Below are positions 43,527 through 51,664 of a DNA stretch of 64,000 nucleotides, one piece after another; positions within the stretch are counted from its first letter, which is position 1, and each line of letters starts with the position of its first letter. The translations under genes were made by a program, and so were the position numbers. The stretch spans positions 29,121-93,120 of the IMG/VR virus record IMGVR_UViG_3300042147_000025. One strand, 5' to 3'. The stretch is from a virus. Under the pieces are notes generated by a model. It ran no database searches. It worked only from the letters and a program-made list of their open reading frames with translations, and had not been told where the DNA came from.

Positions 43527-44770
43527 ACGCTCAATTTCTCCTCAATCGCAATACCATCTTCTTTCCAATTCAAACTGATTGGAACTAGATAATCTACACC
43601 AAACCTTTTACGAAAGCAATCACCCATAGTCTTTGATAGCAAGTCAGCATTCTTAGTCTGAACCAAAAATGAGTCGTGTACTGGCAAGCATGGGATATTC
43701 TTTTCAATCATCACCTCTAGAATATCATTAGCCAAATGACTATCAGCATTCTGTAAGATACGCCCCATGCTATCTGGGCAACAGAAGAAATCACCAAACT
43801 GTGGGTATTTATCATAGATAAGCAACATCACAGCTTTAGCGCCACCAAGGGAATACTTCTTTTTGTCTTCATCCTTAAGAAGATTAATCTCTTTACGAAT
43901 AGCACCCTCTGCATCGTCATCGTTATAGCAGTTGAACATGATATTTACTGCAAGCTTTACAATACGACGATCCACTGTGTTTGTTTCATCTTCCAAAATA
44001 CCTGAGTACACATCCAGTGGTAGGTATTCAACATCAATGTCTTTCAAAGCTGCTGCTACACGAAAATGCAGATTACAGAAGTCAATCTCACAAACCTCTT
44101 GGCCTTCAATCTTAATATCAAGCCGTGCGTCAGTGTCACGATTCTTAATTGCCAGTACATCAGCCTTGTAGAACCTGCCACCATAGGCAAACGACTCATT
44201 AAAGATGCGGCAGTAGAAGTTTGTTAAGGTCTTACCACTACCATCCTCAATACGGAATGATTCATTCATGTGGTTGAGCTTACGAACAACCTCTTCCATC
44301 TTCTTGATGTCTTGCGTATTACGATAAGGGATTGAATTCTTTTCTTCATCACGCAATTCAATAACCTTCACTGTGTCTTCGTATGCTTTCATAGTTTCCT
44401 CAATCAATTCTTCCATGTTCCAGACTTCAATGAATTTCTGGGTTGGAGTGATGTAGCTGACTTCTCTCTTCTCTTTAATCTTATGTGGCTTACCCTTAAC
44501 ATTAACCACATATCCATCGTGTACTAGATACTCAATACAACGAATAACTTTACGAGATGTAATATCTTTCTTACTGCTTGTCTTTGTTCCTCCTGTGTCT
44601 CTGCTGTACACAAGCTTACATTGTTTCTTAAGGCAAGCAATGAGGTTAGTGACAACCACGCCTAGTGTAGTGATATCCTTATACCCGTACACCCTAATAA
44701 CATTACTTACTTCTCTACTAACTTTAATATCATATGTTAGTAGCTTAGTATTCAAGATTACCTCTCCCAT
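43523..44770 (-). CDS. Compact family-A-polymerase-like protein
   Basis: 415 residues. Three palm-like motifs are visible: motif A EIDFCNLHFR (Asp230, Arg237), a motif-B-like RRIVKLAVNIMFN (Arg268, Lys272) and motif C PVHDSFL (His365, Asp366). The order and spacing resemble family A DNA polymerases and single-subunit RNA polymerases. The E of the DNA-polymerase motif A is His here, and HDSF is the form found in T7-type RNA polymerase. There is no exonuclease domain; the first 110 residues look like a winged helix. A FNESFAYGGRFY block precedes motif A. Start is ATG 44770, or TTG 44755 with a better-spaced GGGAGAGG site. Function (replication initiator, primase or polymerase) is not known. Confidence 0.6.
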   Translation of the reverse strand: MGEVILNTKLLTYDIKVSREVSNVIRVYGYKDITTLGVVVTNLIACLKKQCKLVYSRDTGGTKTSSKKDITSRKVIRCIEYLVHDGYVVNVKGKPHKIKEKREVSYITPTQKFIEVWNMEELIEETMKAYEDTVKVIELRDEEKNSIPYRNTQDIKKMEEVVRKLNHMNESFRIEDGSGKTLTNFYCRIFNESFAYGGRFYKADVLAIKNRDTDARLDIKIEGQEVCEIDFCNLHFRVAAALKDIDVEYLPLDVYSGILEDETNTVDRRIVKLAVNIMFNCYNDDDAEGAIRKEINLLKDEDKKKYSLGGAKAVMLLIYDKYPQFGDFFCCPDSMGRILQNADSHLANDILEVMIEKNIPCLPVHDSFLVQTKNADLLSKTMGDCFRKRFGVDYLVPISLNWKEDGIAIEEKLSV

Positions 44771-44999
44771 CCTCCTCTATACCTCCCTACTATCATATAA
44801 CGCAATTTTAGAGACAAAATGCTCTGTAGGCCACAGCCACAAAGGCTTGTAGCAAAAATCCCATAAATAAGTTTGCCTAAATTCGTCTCTAGGCAGTCAA
44901 TCCAAGCAACCATACTGACAGATAAAATAATTCCTGTCAACCCCTTGCAAAGAAATAGATTTCCATGTACACTTGAATCTCAAGCTTAGGAGAAGCCAA
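44771..44999. promoter_or_regulatory. Divergent promoter region between minus and plus blocks
   Basis: The plus-strand promoter candidate is TTGCAA (44945-44950), 17 bases, TACACT (44968-44973), 27 bases before the first gene of the right block. On the minus strand TTGACA (44940-44945 complement) occurs in the same stretch but without a good -10. An AGGAG site for the gene at 45000 is present. No genes are seen here. Confidence 0.5.
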
Positions 45000-45200
45000 A
45001 TGCCCATCATCAACCTACACACCTACCGTCTCCTGAAACAAATCCTTGAACATGCAGATAAGGTTGTGATAGTGTCGGTGAACACAGAGGATGGGAAGCA
45101 AATGAGATACACGTACGTGAAACGTAAACAAATTGAGAAGGGAGAGAAGGTATGGATTACATTTTGTGCCAAGTATGTAGTAATTACGTTGATGGATTAG
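45000..45200 (+). CDS. Hypothetical protein, first gene of right plus-strand block (66 aa)
   Basis: ATG 45000 with AGGAG upstream. Basic, beta-rich small protein; its 3' end overlaps the next gene by 49 bases in another frame. No family recognised. Confidence 0.55.
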   Translation: MPIINLHTYRLLKQILEHADKVVIVSVNTEDGKQMRYTYVKRKQIEKGEKVWITFCAKYVVITLMD

Positions 45201-45358
45201 ACTGTCCTTGTGGGTGGAAGCAACCAAAACAGGAAGAGTCTGACCAGCACATGACAGAGGTTCCTACAGCACTGCTCAGGGAAATCATTGAAAATTGGAA
45301 AGACAGCGACTATTATTGTGAAGCTATCGAGTACCTTCAAGAATATTTGGGAGATTAA
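45152..45358 (+). CDS. Small cysteine-containing protein (68 aa)
   Basis: ATG 45152 behind GGAGAGAAGG. The start carries CQVCSNYVDGLDCPC, a likely zinc-binding knuckle, followed by a helical acidic tail. Function unknown. Confidence 0.6.
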   Translation: MDYILCQVCSNYVDGLDCPCGWKQPKQEESDQHMTEVPTALLREIIENWKDSDYYCEAIEYLQEYLGD

Positions 45359-45361
45359 AAT

Positions 45362-45583
45362 ATGAAATTTACACAAGAAGATAAAGAAACAATCTACAAT
45401 AAATACATGCAGTTCATAAACAGTATGTGCGATGACCTAGACACATTCTCTGAGGTAAGCCCAAAAGAGCTTGTTTACGCTGTATTGGGTTTGGTTGAAG
45501 ATAAACTAAATTCTTGTAAGCATGAGTTTCAAAGGGAAGGTACAGATTATTGGGTGTGTAAGATTTGTAGTCAGGTGGGATAA
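45362..45583 (+). CDS. Hypothetical protein with C-terminal zinc knuckle (73 aa)
   Basis: Starts 3 bases after the previous stop. Helical body and a C-terminal CKHEF...WVCKICSQ motif in which Cys/His could bind zinc. No family assigned. Confidence 0.6.
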   Translation: MKFTQEDKETIYNKYMQFINSMCDDLDTFSEVSPKELVYAVLGLVEDKLNSCKHEFQREGTDYWVCKICSQVG

Positions 45584-45586
45584 GAA

Positions 45587-45766
45587 ATGACCCACAATTT
45601 TCGAGACAAAGACATAGACGAAATATTCGTCATCGCTTCACCAAACAACACTCTCCTCCACATAAGCTATCTTGGCCCAACAGAGGAGACATTTTACACT
45701 AGGGCTGATATATTGGCGATGTTGGATATTATTGATGGGAAAGAAGAAGGAGTGATGAGGAAATGA
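45587..45766 (+). CDS. Hypothetical protein (59 aa)
   Basis: ATG 45587 preceded by GGTGGGA; the stop overlaps the next start (ATGA). Mixed alpha/beta composition, no recognised domain. Confidence 0.6.
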   Translation: MTHNFRDKDIDEIFVIASPNNTLLHISYLGPTEETFYTRADILAMLDIIDGKEEGVMRK

Positions 45767-46161
45767 AACAGATTTTTAACGAACTAAAATTTACTGGGCT
45801 CGGTCGTTGCAAAGGTTTTGTGCGGGATCTGCCATCAGTCAAGATTGGTAAGTGGGACAACACACGAATTTATTACTTCCGAGACGAACACCATGAACAA
45901 GTAAACGGTTTTGATTTTATTGTTCTTGAATTCATGTCTTGCACGGGTAGCTGTGAGAATTGGTGGGATGATCCAAACTCTGAACTGGAGGTTGAGGTTG
46001 TTATGACAGGAGAAGCCTGCTTTGATGGCATTCGTCACATCACAAGTGGAGATGTAGATAATAAAGGTTATAGCTACTACCCGGATAGCGCAAACATGAT
46101 TGAGATTTGGACAGAGTTGCGTAAATTGGAGACTCAGTTTTGTATGGAAGGGGAGTTTTGA
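45763..46161 (+). CDS. Hypothetical protein (132 aa)
   Basis: 132 residues, acidic, with CTGSCENWWDDP in the middle and isolated cysteines. Overlaps both neighbours by 1-4 bases. I do not recognise the family. Confidence 0.6.
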   Translation: MKQIFNELKFTGLGRCKGFVRDLPSVKIGKWDNTRIYYFRDEHHEQVNGFDFIVLEFMSCTGSCENWWDDPNSELEVEVVMTGEACFDGIRHITSGDVDNKGYSYYPDSANMIEIWTELRKLETQFCMEGEF

Positions 46162-46838
46162 TGGGTAATTATAAAGATGCGCTGGTCTTAGGTGTAGCTA
46201 AGAATGATATCAAAGGTAGTACGAGGATTATGGTTGAAGGTAAATCAGTACCTTGTCCATATTATATGAGATGGCTTAATCTAGTAAGAAGAGAGCATTC
46301 GAAGGGATTTCAAACTAGGAGCCCGACGTACAGTGCGGCAACTGTTCACAAGGAGTGGTTGCTATATTCAACCTTTAAAGTTTGGATGGAGCCTCAAATT
46401 TGGGAAGGACTTGAATTAGACAAGGATATCCTTGTTCCGGGCAATAAACATTATAGTCCTGAAACTTGTGCGTTTGTGCCAAAAAGACTGAATAAAGTGT
46501 TGTCAACAAATCGTGGGAAAGCAAGGAGTCACTCTATTGGTGTTTCTTACATTAAGAAGCGATCTACCATGGTAAATGAATACAACAAGCCATATAATGC
46601 AAGCGTATGGGTATTCGACGGAGATAGAAATTATCAAGCATCGCTGGGCAGCTTTTTAGACGAGGTATCTGCACACAGAGCTTGGCAGTGGGCTAAAGCT
46701 AACGAGATTGAGAAAGCTGTTGCTTGGTATGCCACACAAGATTGCTTTCGAACAGATGTAGCAGATGCATTAACTAAAAGAGTGTGGGATTTAAGAACGG
46801 ACCACTCAAATAACATTGAAACCAAAATTATTTTGTGA
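46161..46838 (+). CDS. HNH/AP2-type homing endonuclease
   Basis: 225 residues from ATG 46161, overlapping the upstream stop (TGATG), with GGGAG upstream. The core (YYMRWLNLVRRE..., VHKEWLLYSTFKVWME, LELDKDILVPGNKHYSPETCAF) is that of phage HNH-like enzymes with the PETC block; the C-terminal part (SIGVSYIKK..., SLGSFLDEVSAHRAWQWAK) is AP2-like. It is the intact counterpart of the broken gene at 17772-18531. Confidence 0.8.
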   Translation: MGNYKDALVLGVAKNDIKGSTRIMVEGKSVPCPYYMRWLNLVRREHSKGFQTRSPTYSAATVHKEWLLYSTFKVWMEPQIWEGLELDKDILVPGNKHYSPETCAFVPKRLNKVLSTNRGKARSHSIGVSYIKKRSTMVNEYNKPYNASVWVFDGDRNYQASLGSFLDEVSAHRAWQWAKANEIEKAVAWYATQDCFRTDVADALTKRVWDLRTDHSNNIETKIIL

Positions 46839-46845
46839 GGTTAAT

Positions 46846-47163
46846 ATGTTGTATGTGACTTTTTGGATAGTATGTGGAGTTAGTGCATTCTATCTCCTCA
46901 AAAACTACGTCTCATCCAACCTGCGACTAGTGGGTATCCCTGACGCTAGCATCGCTACAGCTATGAGAAATGCCGCTAAGAAAGACAATAAGGGCGAAGG
47001 ATCACCCATCGAAGAAATCTACAATGCTACAGACAACACAATCAACAGTGCATTTTGGACAGTGGTATTAGTCATTCATCTAGCTATTTGGCCTATTTGT
47101 TTGGTGCAGCTAACGCTTTGGCAGACAATAGGTAAACAAGACTTTTCGGATTTTAGGGGTTGA
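46846..47163 (+). CDS. Two-helix membrane protein (105 aa)
   Basis: ATG 46846 with GAGG upstream. Hydrophobic helices at the N-terminus (VTFWIVCGVSAFYLL) and near residues 70-90 (FWTVVLVIHLAIWPICLVQL). Both ends probably on the same side of the inner membrane. No family recognised. Confidence 0.6.
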   Translation: MLYVTFWIVCGVSAFYLLKNYVSSNLRLVGIPDASIATAMRNAAKKDNKGEGSPIEEIYNATDNTINSAFWTVVLVIHLAIWPICLVQLTLWQTIGKQDFSDFRG

Positions 47164-47411
47164 TGAAAATGAATATACCAACATGGCATCTAGAACAAGC
47201 TATTACTATGCTTGACAAGTGGTATAAGTTTGCTGAAAATTCCTTAGCGCTGATTGACAAATACCCTGTAACTCATTGGAAGCTGCAAACACAGCGATAT
47301 AAACAGAATTCAGACTGTAAGCGTAATGCACTACACTGTAAAACTGCTGGACTTGTTTGGCATGATAGGTATAAGATGCTTCTTGATTGTCAAAGGGGTA
47401 TATTTAAATGA
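47163..47411 (+). CDS. Hypothetical protein (82 aa)
   Basis: Start at ATG 47163, overlapping the upstream stop (a second ATG follows at 47169). Basic, with many W, Y and H and two cysteines; no recognised domain. Confidence 0.55.
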   Translation: MKMNIPTWHLEQAITMLDKWYKFAENSLALIDKYPVTHWKLQTQRYKQNSDCKRNALHCKTAGLVWHDRYKMLLDCQRGIFK

Positions 47412-47611
47412 GTGAAGATTGTCAGAATTGTGGTACGGCAATGTGGGAGCTAGACGAAGACAGGCTTTGTCCGGGTTGTTCAGACATAGGGCCTGAAATT
47501 GACCTCCTAACAACATGTGGAACATTCAACACAAACGATTGCATTAGTCATGAAGATATGCGACATTTATTTAAAGTGAAGGAGAAGGAAGATGAAACCA
47601 CAGGAGATTGA
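47408..47611 (+). CDS. Small zinc-ribbon protein (67 aa)
   Basis: N-terminal CQNCGTAMWELDEDRLCPGC is a clear four-cysteine zinc ribbon, followed by an acidic tail. ATGA overlap with the gene before it. Such proteins often bind host transcription or translation factors, but no target can be named. Confidence 0.65.
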   Translation: MSEDCQNCGTAMWELDEDRLCPGCSDIGPEIDLLTTCGTFNTNDCISHEDMRHLFKVKEKEDETTGD

Positions 47612-47840
47612 GAAATTAAAACAGTTAGATGTAAACGGATGCTACGGCACCTTGCAACAAGTACTTATGGACCCCAACCTTAATCAAATAGGATTTGCTG
47701 AAGCTTTGTATCATGTGTTGGCGAAATGTATTGAAGAGAAAGGATATTTGGAACGGGCTAACATTAAACTAACTAATGTCCTGAAGAGTACACACCTTTA
47801 TGACGAGCTTGATTGGGCACTTGAATTGGAGGAGAAATGA
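47592..47840 (+). CDS. Hypothetical helical protein (82 aa)
   Basis: Starts inside the end of the zinc-ribbon gene with GAAGGA-type site; helical and charged. Stop overlaps the next ATG. No family. Confidence 0.6.
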   Translation: MKPQEIEKLKQLDVNGCYGTLQQVLMDPNLNQIGFAEALYHVLAKCIEEKGYLERANIKLTNVLKSTHLYDELDWALELEEK

Positions 47841-48004
47841 TTACTTTATGGGTGATTGGTTGGGGATTTACAGTAAACTTCTGCACGCCAGAAGAAACCC
47901 TTAAGAACAATACAATGTGGCAAAATGCTAAAAATGATTTAAACTATCTCCTAATTTGGCCATTACAGCTAGGTACATTTTGCAGAAAAGTTTTTGTAAA
48001 ATAA
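47837..48004 (+). CDS. Small hydrophobic protein (55 aa)
   Basis: ATG 47837 overlaps the upstream stop (ATGA) behind GGAGGAG. The product has hydrophobic N- and C-terminal stretches with several tryptophans, possibly membrane-associated. Function unknown. Confidence 0.5.
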   Translation: MITLWVIGWGFTVNFCTPEETLKNNTMWQNAKNDLNYLLIWPLQLGTFCRKVFVK

Positions 48005-48105
48005 AGCTTGCATAATAGATTGAAGTGTGGGAAGCTAGAGATGTTGGGAAAGTGGTGAAGCGAAGAAAAGGTGTGGAAATTTAATTACTGAGAAGGAAAT
48101 ACTAA

Positions 48106-48891
48106 ATGGGAAGTCACGCTAAACACTTTATCGAAATTATTGACGGTATCGAAGTCGAGCAACCAAGGAAGAAAACACGACGGACCCGTCAGGGTGGGAA
48201 ACCAGAAGCTGTTGCAGCTAAGTTTAAGGAAGAAAAAGAAATTCGCGTGAAGCCAATCACAGCTAAAACAGAAAATCAGAAGTTGTACCTTGACAGTCTG
48301 CAAAGCAATGCAATCACGGTCGGGAGAGGCAGTGCAGGTTCGGGAAAATCGTGGTGTGCGGCTAGTGTTGCAGCGAATAAGTACCTTAAAGGTGAAATTG
48401 ATCAGATCGTAGTAATGCGACCACTAGTTGGTATGGGTAAATCTTCAGGATTTTGGCCCGGCGACATTCGCGCCAAGTTGGAACCGTACCTTTTGCCGAT
48501 CTTGAATACAATTAAAGACACAATTGGTGCTGCAAAGTATGAAGCTGACTTTGGTAAGAGTATTTTGATTCAGCCAATGGAAGCGGTACGCGGTATGAAC
48601 TTCGATTCTCGGGTTTATGTAATCGTGGACGAAAGCCAGAACTGCACTCCAGATGAGATTCGCAGCCTAGTTACTCGGATGGCTTCAGGTAGCCAAGCAG
48701 CCTATTGCGGTGATGATAAGCAGCGGGATATTCCGGGTCTTTCTGGCATTCAATATCTTTGTGATTTGATTAAGAAACATAAGATTCCTAATTGTGGAGT
48801 TGTTGAATTTACACCAGCAGATATTGTGAGGAGTGGACTGACACGAATCTTTGTAGAAATTTTTGAGGAAGAAGGGCCATCGCCCCGTTAG
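48106..48891 (+). CDS. phoH: PhoH-like ATPase
   Basis: 261 residues. Walker A GSAGSGKS at about 75-82, the PhoH block VVMRPLVGMGKSSGFWPGD, Walker B VIVDESQN at about 173-180, and a GDDKQRDIPG segment (sensor). The first 50 residues are a basic extension. PhoH-like ATPases resemble the N-terminal half of RecD/UvrD-type helicases and are phosphate-starvation inducible in E. coli; in phages they are common but their exact role is uncertain. A 100-base gap with no gene lies upstream. Confidence 0.9.
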   Translation: MGSHAKHFIEIIDGIEVEQPRKKTRRTRQGGKPEAVAAKFKEEKEIRVKPITAKTENQKLYLDSLQSNAITVGRGSAGSGKSWCAASVAANKYLKGEIDQIVVMRPLVGMGKSSGFWPGDIRAKLEPYLLPILNTIKDTIGAAKYEADFGKSILIQPMEAVRGMNFDSRVYVIVDESQNCTPDEIRSLVTRMASGSQAAYCGDDKQRDIPGLSGIQYLCDLIKKHKIPNCGVVEFTPADIVRSGLTRIFVEIFEEEGPSPR

Positions 48892-48899
48892 GAGTTTAA

Positions 48900-49916
48900 A
48901 TGAAAGAGGATATAAAGGATATCACTGGGCAGCGGTTTGGAAGTCTAGTTGCAGTGGAACTAACCGACAAAAGAAGTTCTAGTAGAGCTGTAGTGTGGAA
49001 GTGCCAATGTGATTGTGGTAATGTTGTTGACGTTAATAGCAGCAGCTTGAGGCAGGGGCACACTAAATCGTGTGGTTGTTTTTCTTTTCGACCACGGAAA
49101 TATCAACCAGAGGAGGGAGTCACTTATGGTTATCTTACGTATGTCAATGAAGCACCTAGAATTGTAAGGCCCTCTAAAACTGTAAAAGCTGGTAATTTTA
49201 CATGTATTTGCGGAAAAGAAGTTGTTAAATCTTTCCAAGAAGTATGTAGTGGAAATATTACCTCTTGTGGTTGTATGAAGGGAAAGGCAAATATTAAAGA
49301 CATTACAGGAGAGAAGTTCAACCGACTTACTGCACTTAAGAGTACAGGAGTAATCAAGAACGGAGGTTATATTTGGACTTGTCAGTGTGATTGTGGGACA
49401 ATAAAAGATATACCAATCTCTGCACTAAACTCTGGACAAGTAAAGTCATGTGGCTGTGCTAAAATCACACACGGTATGACAAAAACACCAGCGTGGCGAT
49501 CTTGGGATAGTATGGTGACAAGAATCAAGGACGAAAAATGTAAGGAGTGGTATTGGGATGTCACTATTGATGCTAGGTGGCTTGAACCGGATGGGCAGGG
49601 TTTCATGAACTTTTATGAGGACATGGGTGAGCCTCCAGAAGGACATACGCTGAACAGAGTTCACGGAGCTAAGATTTACTCCAAAGAAACTTGTGAGTGG
49701 GCAACATTAAGCATGCAATCTTTTGATCAGAAACGCAGTAAAATGAATACTTCCGGTAGGACAGGAGTATATTTTAGTGAGAGTGGCTCCAAATGGGTTG
49801 CTCAGATTAAAAAGAACGGTATTGTAACTCAGGTCTACAGAGGTACGTCATTTGAAGAAGCATGTGCAGCGCGAACAGCAGCAGAAATTGAATATTATGG
49901 ATTCTCAAAGGAGTAA
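48900..49916 (+). CDS. Homing endonuclease with three zinc-ribbon modules and AP2-like tail
   Basis: 338 residues. Three repeats of the pattern F..L......W.C.CDCG......L..G...SCGC (about residues 8-60, 75-125, 130-180) precede a nuclease core (TPAWRSWDSMVTRIKD..., FMNFYEDMGEPPEGHTLNRV, ETCEWAT) and an AP2-like C-terminus (SGRTGVYFSESGSKWVAQIKK). It is inserted between phoH and the ClpP-like gene with 8 bases upstream and 4 downstream. Confidence 0.8.
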   Translation: MKEDIKDITGQRFGSLVAVELTDKRSSSRAVVWKCQCDCGNVVDVNSSSLRQGHTKSCGCFSFRPRKYQPEEGVTYGYLTYVNEAPRIVRPSKTVKAGNFTCICGKEVVKSFQEVCSGNITSCGCMKGKANIKDITGEKFNRLTALKSTGVIKNGGYIWTCQCDCGTIKDIPISALNSGQVKSCGCAKITHGMTKTPAWRSWDSMVTRIKDEKCKEWYWDVTIDARWLEPDGQGFMNFYEDMGEPPEGHTLNRVHGAKIYSKETCEWATLSMQSFDQKRSKMNTSGRTGVYFSESGSKWVAQIKKNGIVTQVYRGTSFEEACAARTAAEIEYYGFSKE

Positions 49917-49920
49917 GTAT

Positions 49921-50679
49921 ATGAGTGAAGATAAGTTTGTACCTATGATGGTTGAGCAGTGTGAAGTTTTTCAATCTAGTTACACTAACAATGTCTTTGA
50001 TATCATTCTTGATGACTATATTCGTGAACCTTCATACTACCGACAAGCTTTCCATGTGTTGCGAACGGCTCAGAAAGGGGATCGCGTAAATTTGATCATA
50101 AATAATGGCGGGGGATCTGTGAATTCCGCTATTATGTTTATAAATTTGATCGAAGAAACAGAAGCTGAGGTTCTGGCTGTCTTGGAGGGTGAGACTCATT
50201 CTGCTGCATCGATGATCGCACTTTCGGCTCACGGTGTACATGTCAAGCCTTTTGCATCTATGATGATTCATAACGCCACGTTTGGAACATTTAATACGGT
50301 GCAGAACGTTATCGATCATGTAAACTTTACAAGTACACAGACAGAAAAACTTATCCGCAAAGTCTATAAATCATTCCTCACGGAGCCGGAAATCGAGGAA
50401 GTAATCCGTAATCGTGAGATTTGGCTTACCGGAGAAGAGATTGGTGAACGGTTGGACGTTATGTTTGAAGCTCGTAAGTCCGAAGGGTGTGGCGACCCTA
50501 GCTGTACATCGTGCGGTCCTCAAGGTGATGACTTTGAAGACTTTGATCTTGAAGCCCTAATTGCTGAAAAAGTAGCTGAAGGGATTGAACAACACGAGAA
50601 AAATAAGGCAGCTAAAGAGAAAGCAGCCACTGCAAAATCAGCTAAAGCTTCAAAGAAAATTGTAGAAAAGGTCGAATAA
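49921..50679 (+). CDS. ClpP-like serine protease
   Basis: 252 residues from ATG 49921 (the frame runs upstream into the homing gene but the AAGGAG site is just before this ATG). ClpP fold motifs: INNGGGSVNSA, THSAASMIAL with catalytic Ser at about 97, and MIHNA with His at about 117; a candidate Asp is near 179. After the protease domain come CGDPSCTSCG (zinc-like knuckle) and a Lys/Ala/Glu-rich coiled tail that ClpP lacks. It is separate from the capsid S49 protease. Role may be processing or interference with host proteolysis. Confidence 0.82.
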   Translation: MSEDKFVPMMVEQCEVFQSSYTNNVFDIILDDYIREPSYYRQAFHVLRTAQKGDRVNLIINNGGGSVNSAIMFINLIEETEAEVLAVLEGETHSAASMIALSAHGVHVKPFASMMIHNATFGTFNTVQNVIDHVNFTSTQTEKLIRKVYKSFLTEPEIEEVIRNREIWLTGEEIGERLDVMFEARKSEGCGDPSCTSCGPQGDDFEDFDLEALIAEKVAEGIEQHEKNKAAKEKAATAKSAKASKKIVEKVE

Positions 50680-50683
50680 TTCA

Positions 50684-50712
50684 TTGACAACGCATGTGGA
50701 GGGCTTTAAACT
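50684..50712 (+). promoter_or_regulatory. Sigma-70 promoter after the ClpP-like gene
   Basis: Perfect TTGACA (50684-50689), 17-base spacer, TAAACT (50707-50712). It starts a run of very small genes; an AAGGAG site and ATG follow at 50743. Confidence 0.7.
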
Positions 50713-50742
50713 AGACTCCACTAACACAAAGGAGAGAAATTT

Positions 50743-50838
50743 ATGATTAGCCGAGAAGAGATCGAAGAACTACTTGCAGAACAACAAGCTGACCTTGCTG
50801 CACAGGAAAAGTCAGAGAATTCTGAGGAGGAGGGATGA
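50743..50838 (+). CDS. Small acidic peptide (31 aa)
   Basis: ATG 50743 with a strong AAGGAG site and a consensus promoter upstream. The 31-residue product is highly acidic and helical (REEIEELLAEQQADLAAQE). Its stop overlaps the next start (ATGA). Confidence 0.6.
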   Translation: MISREEIEELLAEQQADLAAQEKSENSEEEG

Positions 50839-50954
50839 ACATCTTTGACCAACTATATGAAGTACCAGACGAAGATGAGCACCTAGAACCAGATTTTAAC
50901 ATTGACCCTTTTATTTACTATGAATTAGACTTACACTACGCCCAAGGAGAATAA
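50835..50954 (+). CDS. Small acidic protein (39 aa)
   Basis: Begins in the GGAGGAGGG-containing end of the previous gene. Very acidic (many D and E). Acidic mini-proteins in early regions can mimic DNA or inhibit host enzymes; that is only a possibility here. Confidence 0.55.
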   Translation: MNIFDQLYEVPDEDEHLEPDFNIDPFIYYELDLHYAQGE

Positions 50955-50955
50955 C

Positions 50956-51126
50956 ATGACCAGCTATATCTTAGTTAAATCTGACTACGGCCACAAAACA
51001 AATATTGGTGTATTTGACACACAAGAGAAAGCTGAGGCTTATCAGTCGAGGCTTGAGTTGGAGTTGTTTGATAATAGCAATCTTTGTGGTATTAATTTTG
51101 AGATTGAGGAGTTTAGTGTTCAATGA
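50956..51126 (+). CDS. Hypothetical protein (56 aa)
   Basis: ATG 50956 preceded by AAGGAG. A beta-alpha-beta-like pattern (SYILVKSDYG... QEKAEAYQSRLE), as in small phage proteins that resemble SPOR/ACT-like folds. No function known. Confidence 0.6.
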   Translation: MTSYILVKSDYGHKTNIGVFDTQEKAEAYQSRLELELFDNSNLCGINFEIEEFSVQ

Positions 51127-51260
51127 ATTATGAAAGCGAAGTTATTGAAGGTTTGGAATCATCTATTGAAGGGTGGCTTTTGGGGGATGAGCAAGACTGT
51201 GTAGAGAATCTGGGAGAAGATGTTACATCCGCAGTTAAAGAAGCTTTGAATTATGAGTAG
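51123..51260 (+). CDS. Small acidic protein (45 aa)
   Basis: ATGA overlap with the previous gene. Acidic and helical, no recognised domain. Confidence 0.55.
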   Translation: MNYESEVIEGLESSIEGWLLGDEQDCVENLGEDVTSAVKEALNYE

Positions 51261-51393
51261 TGCATATTCAGCATTTGATTCTTTCTTGGATAAGTGTGTT
51301 GATGAGTATTACGAAGATACTGAAGAAGATCTAGAAACAGAAGAGTGGGATGGACCTTACCCGGAGGATGGTTACGATTATGACTACGAGTGA
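51253..51393 (+). CDS. Small acidic protein (46 aa)
   Basis: Overlaps the previous gene by 8 bases; extremely acidic with many Tyr (DEYYEDTEEDLETEEWDG). Possibly another host-interacting mini-protein. Confidence 0.5.
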   Translation: MSSAYSAFDSFLDKCVDEYYEDTEEDLETEEWDGPYPEDGYDYDYE

Positions 51394-51664
51394 AAAGAAA
51401 ACTAAAGATCCTAAAGTAACAATTGTTGATTTTAATACTTTTACGGACTATGAGTTTATCCCCCCAGCAACCTTCTACATACTCAATGCTATGGGAGACT
51501 ACGTTTTTGTCCATACTGCATCAAGGGCTATTGCTCAAGAGTATATTGATTCTGTATATTCTAAGGGGCGTTATAAAATCGTTGCAAGTAAGCTGCAAAA
51601 GACAGTTAGTAAACTTGAAGGTGGTGGGTACTCCGTGACTGGAACGGAAACTAGGAAAAAGTAA
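51380..51664 (+). CDS. Hypothetical protein (94 aa)
   Basis: ATG 51380 overlaps the preceding gene; mixed alpha/beta with a basic C-terminus. The last codon overlaps the dCMP deaminase start. No domain recognised. Confidence 0.55.
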   Translation: MTTSEKKTKDPKVTIVDFNTFTDYEFIPPATFYILNAMGDYVFVHTASRAIAQEYIDSVYSKGRYKIVASKLQKTVSKLEGGGYSVTGTETRKK

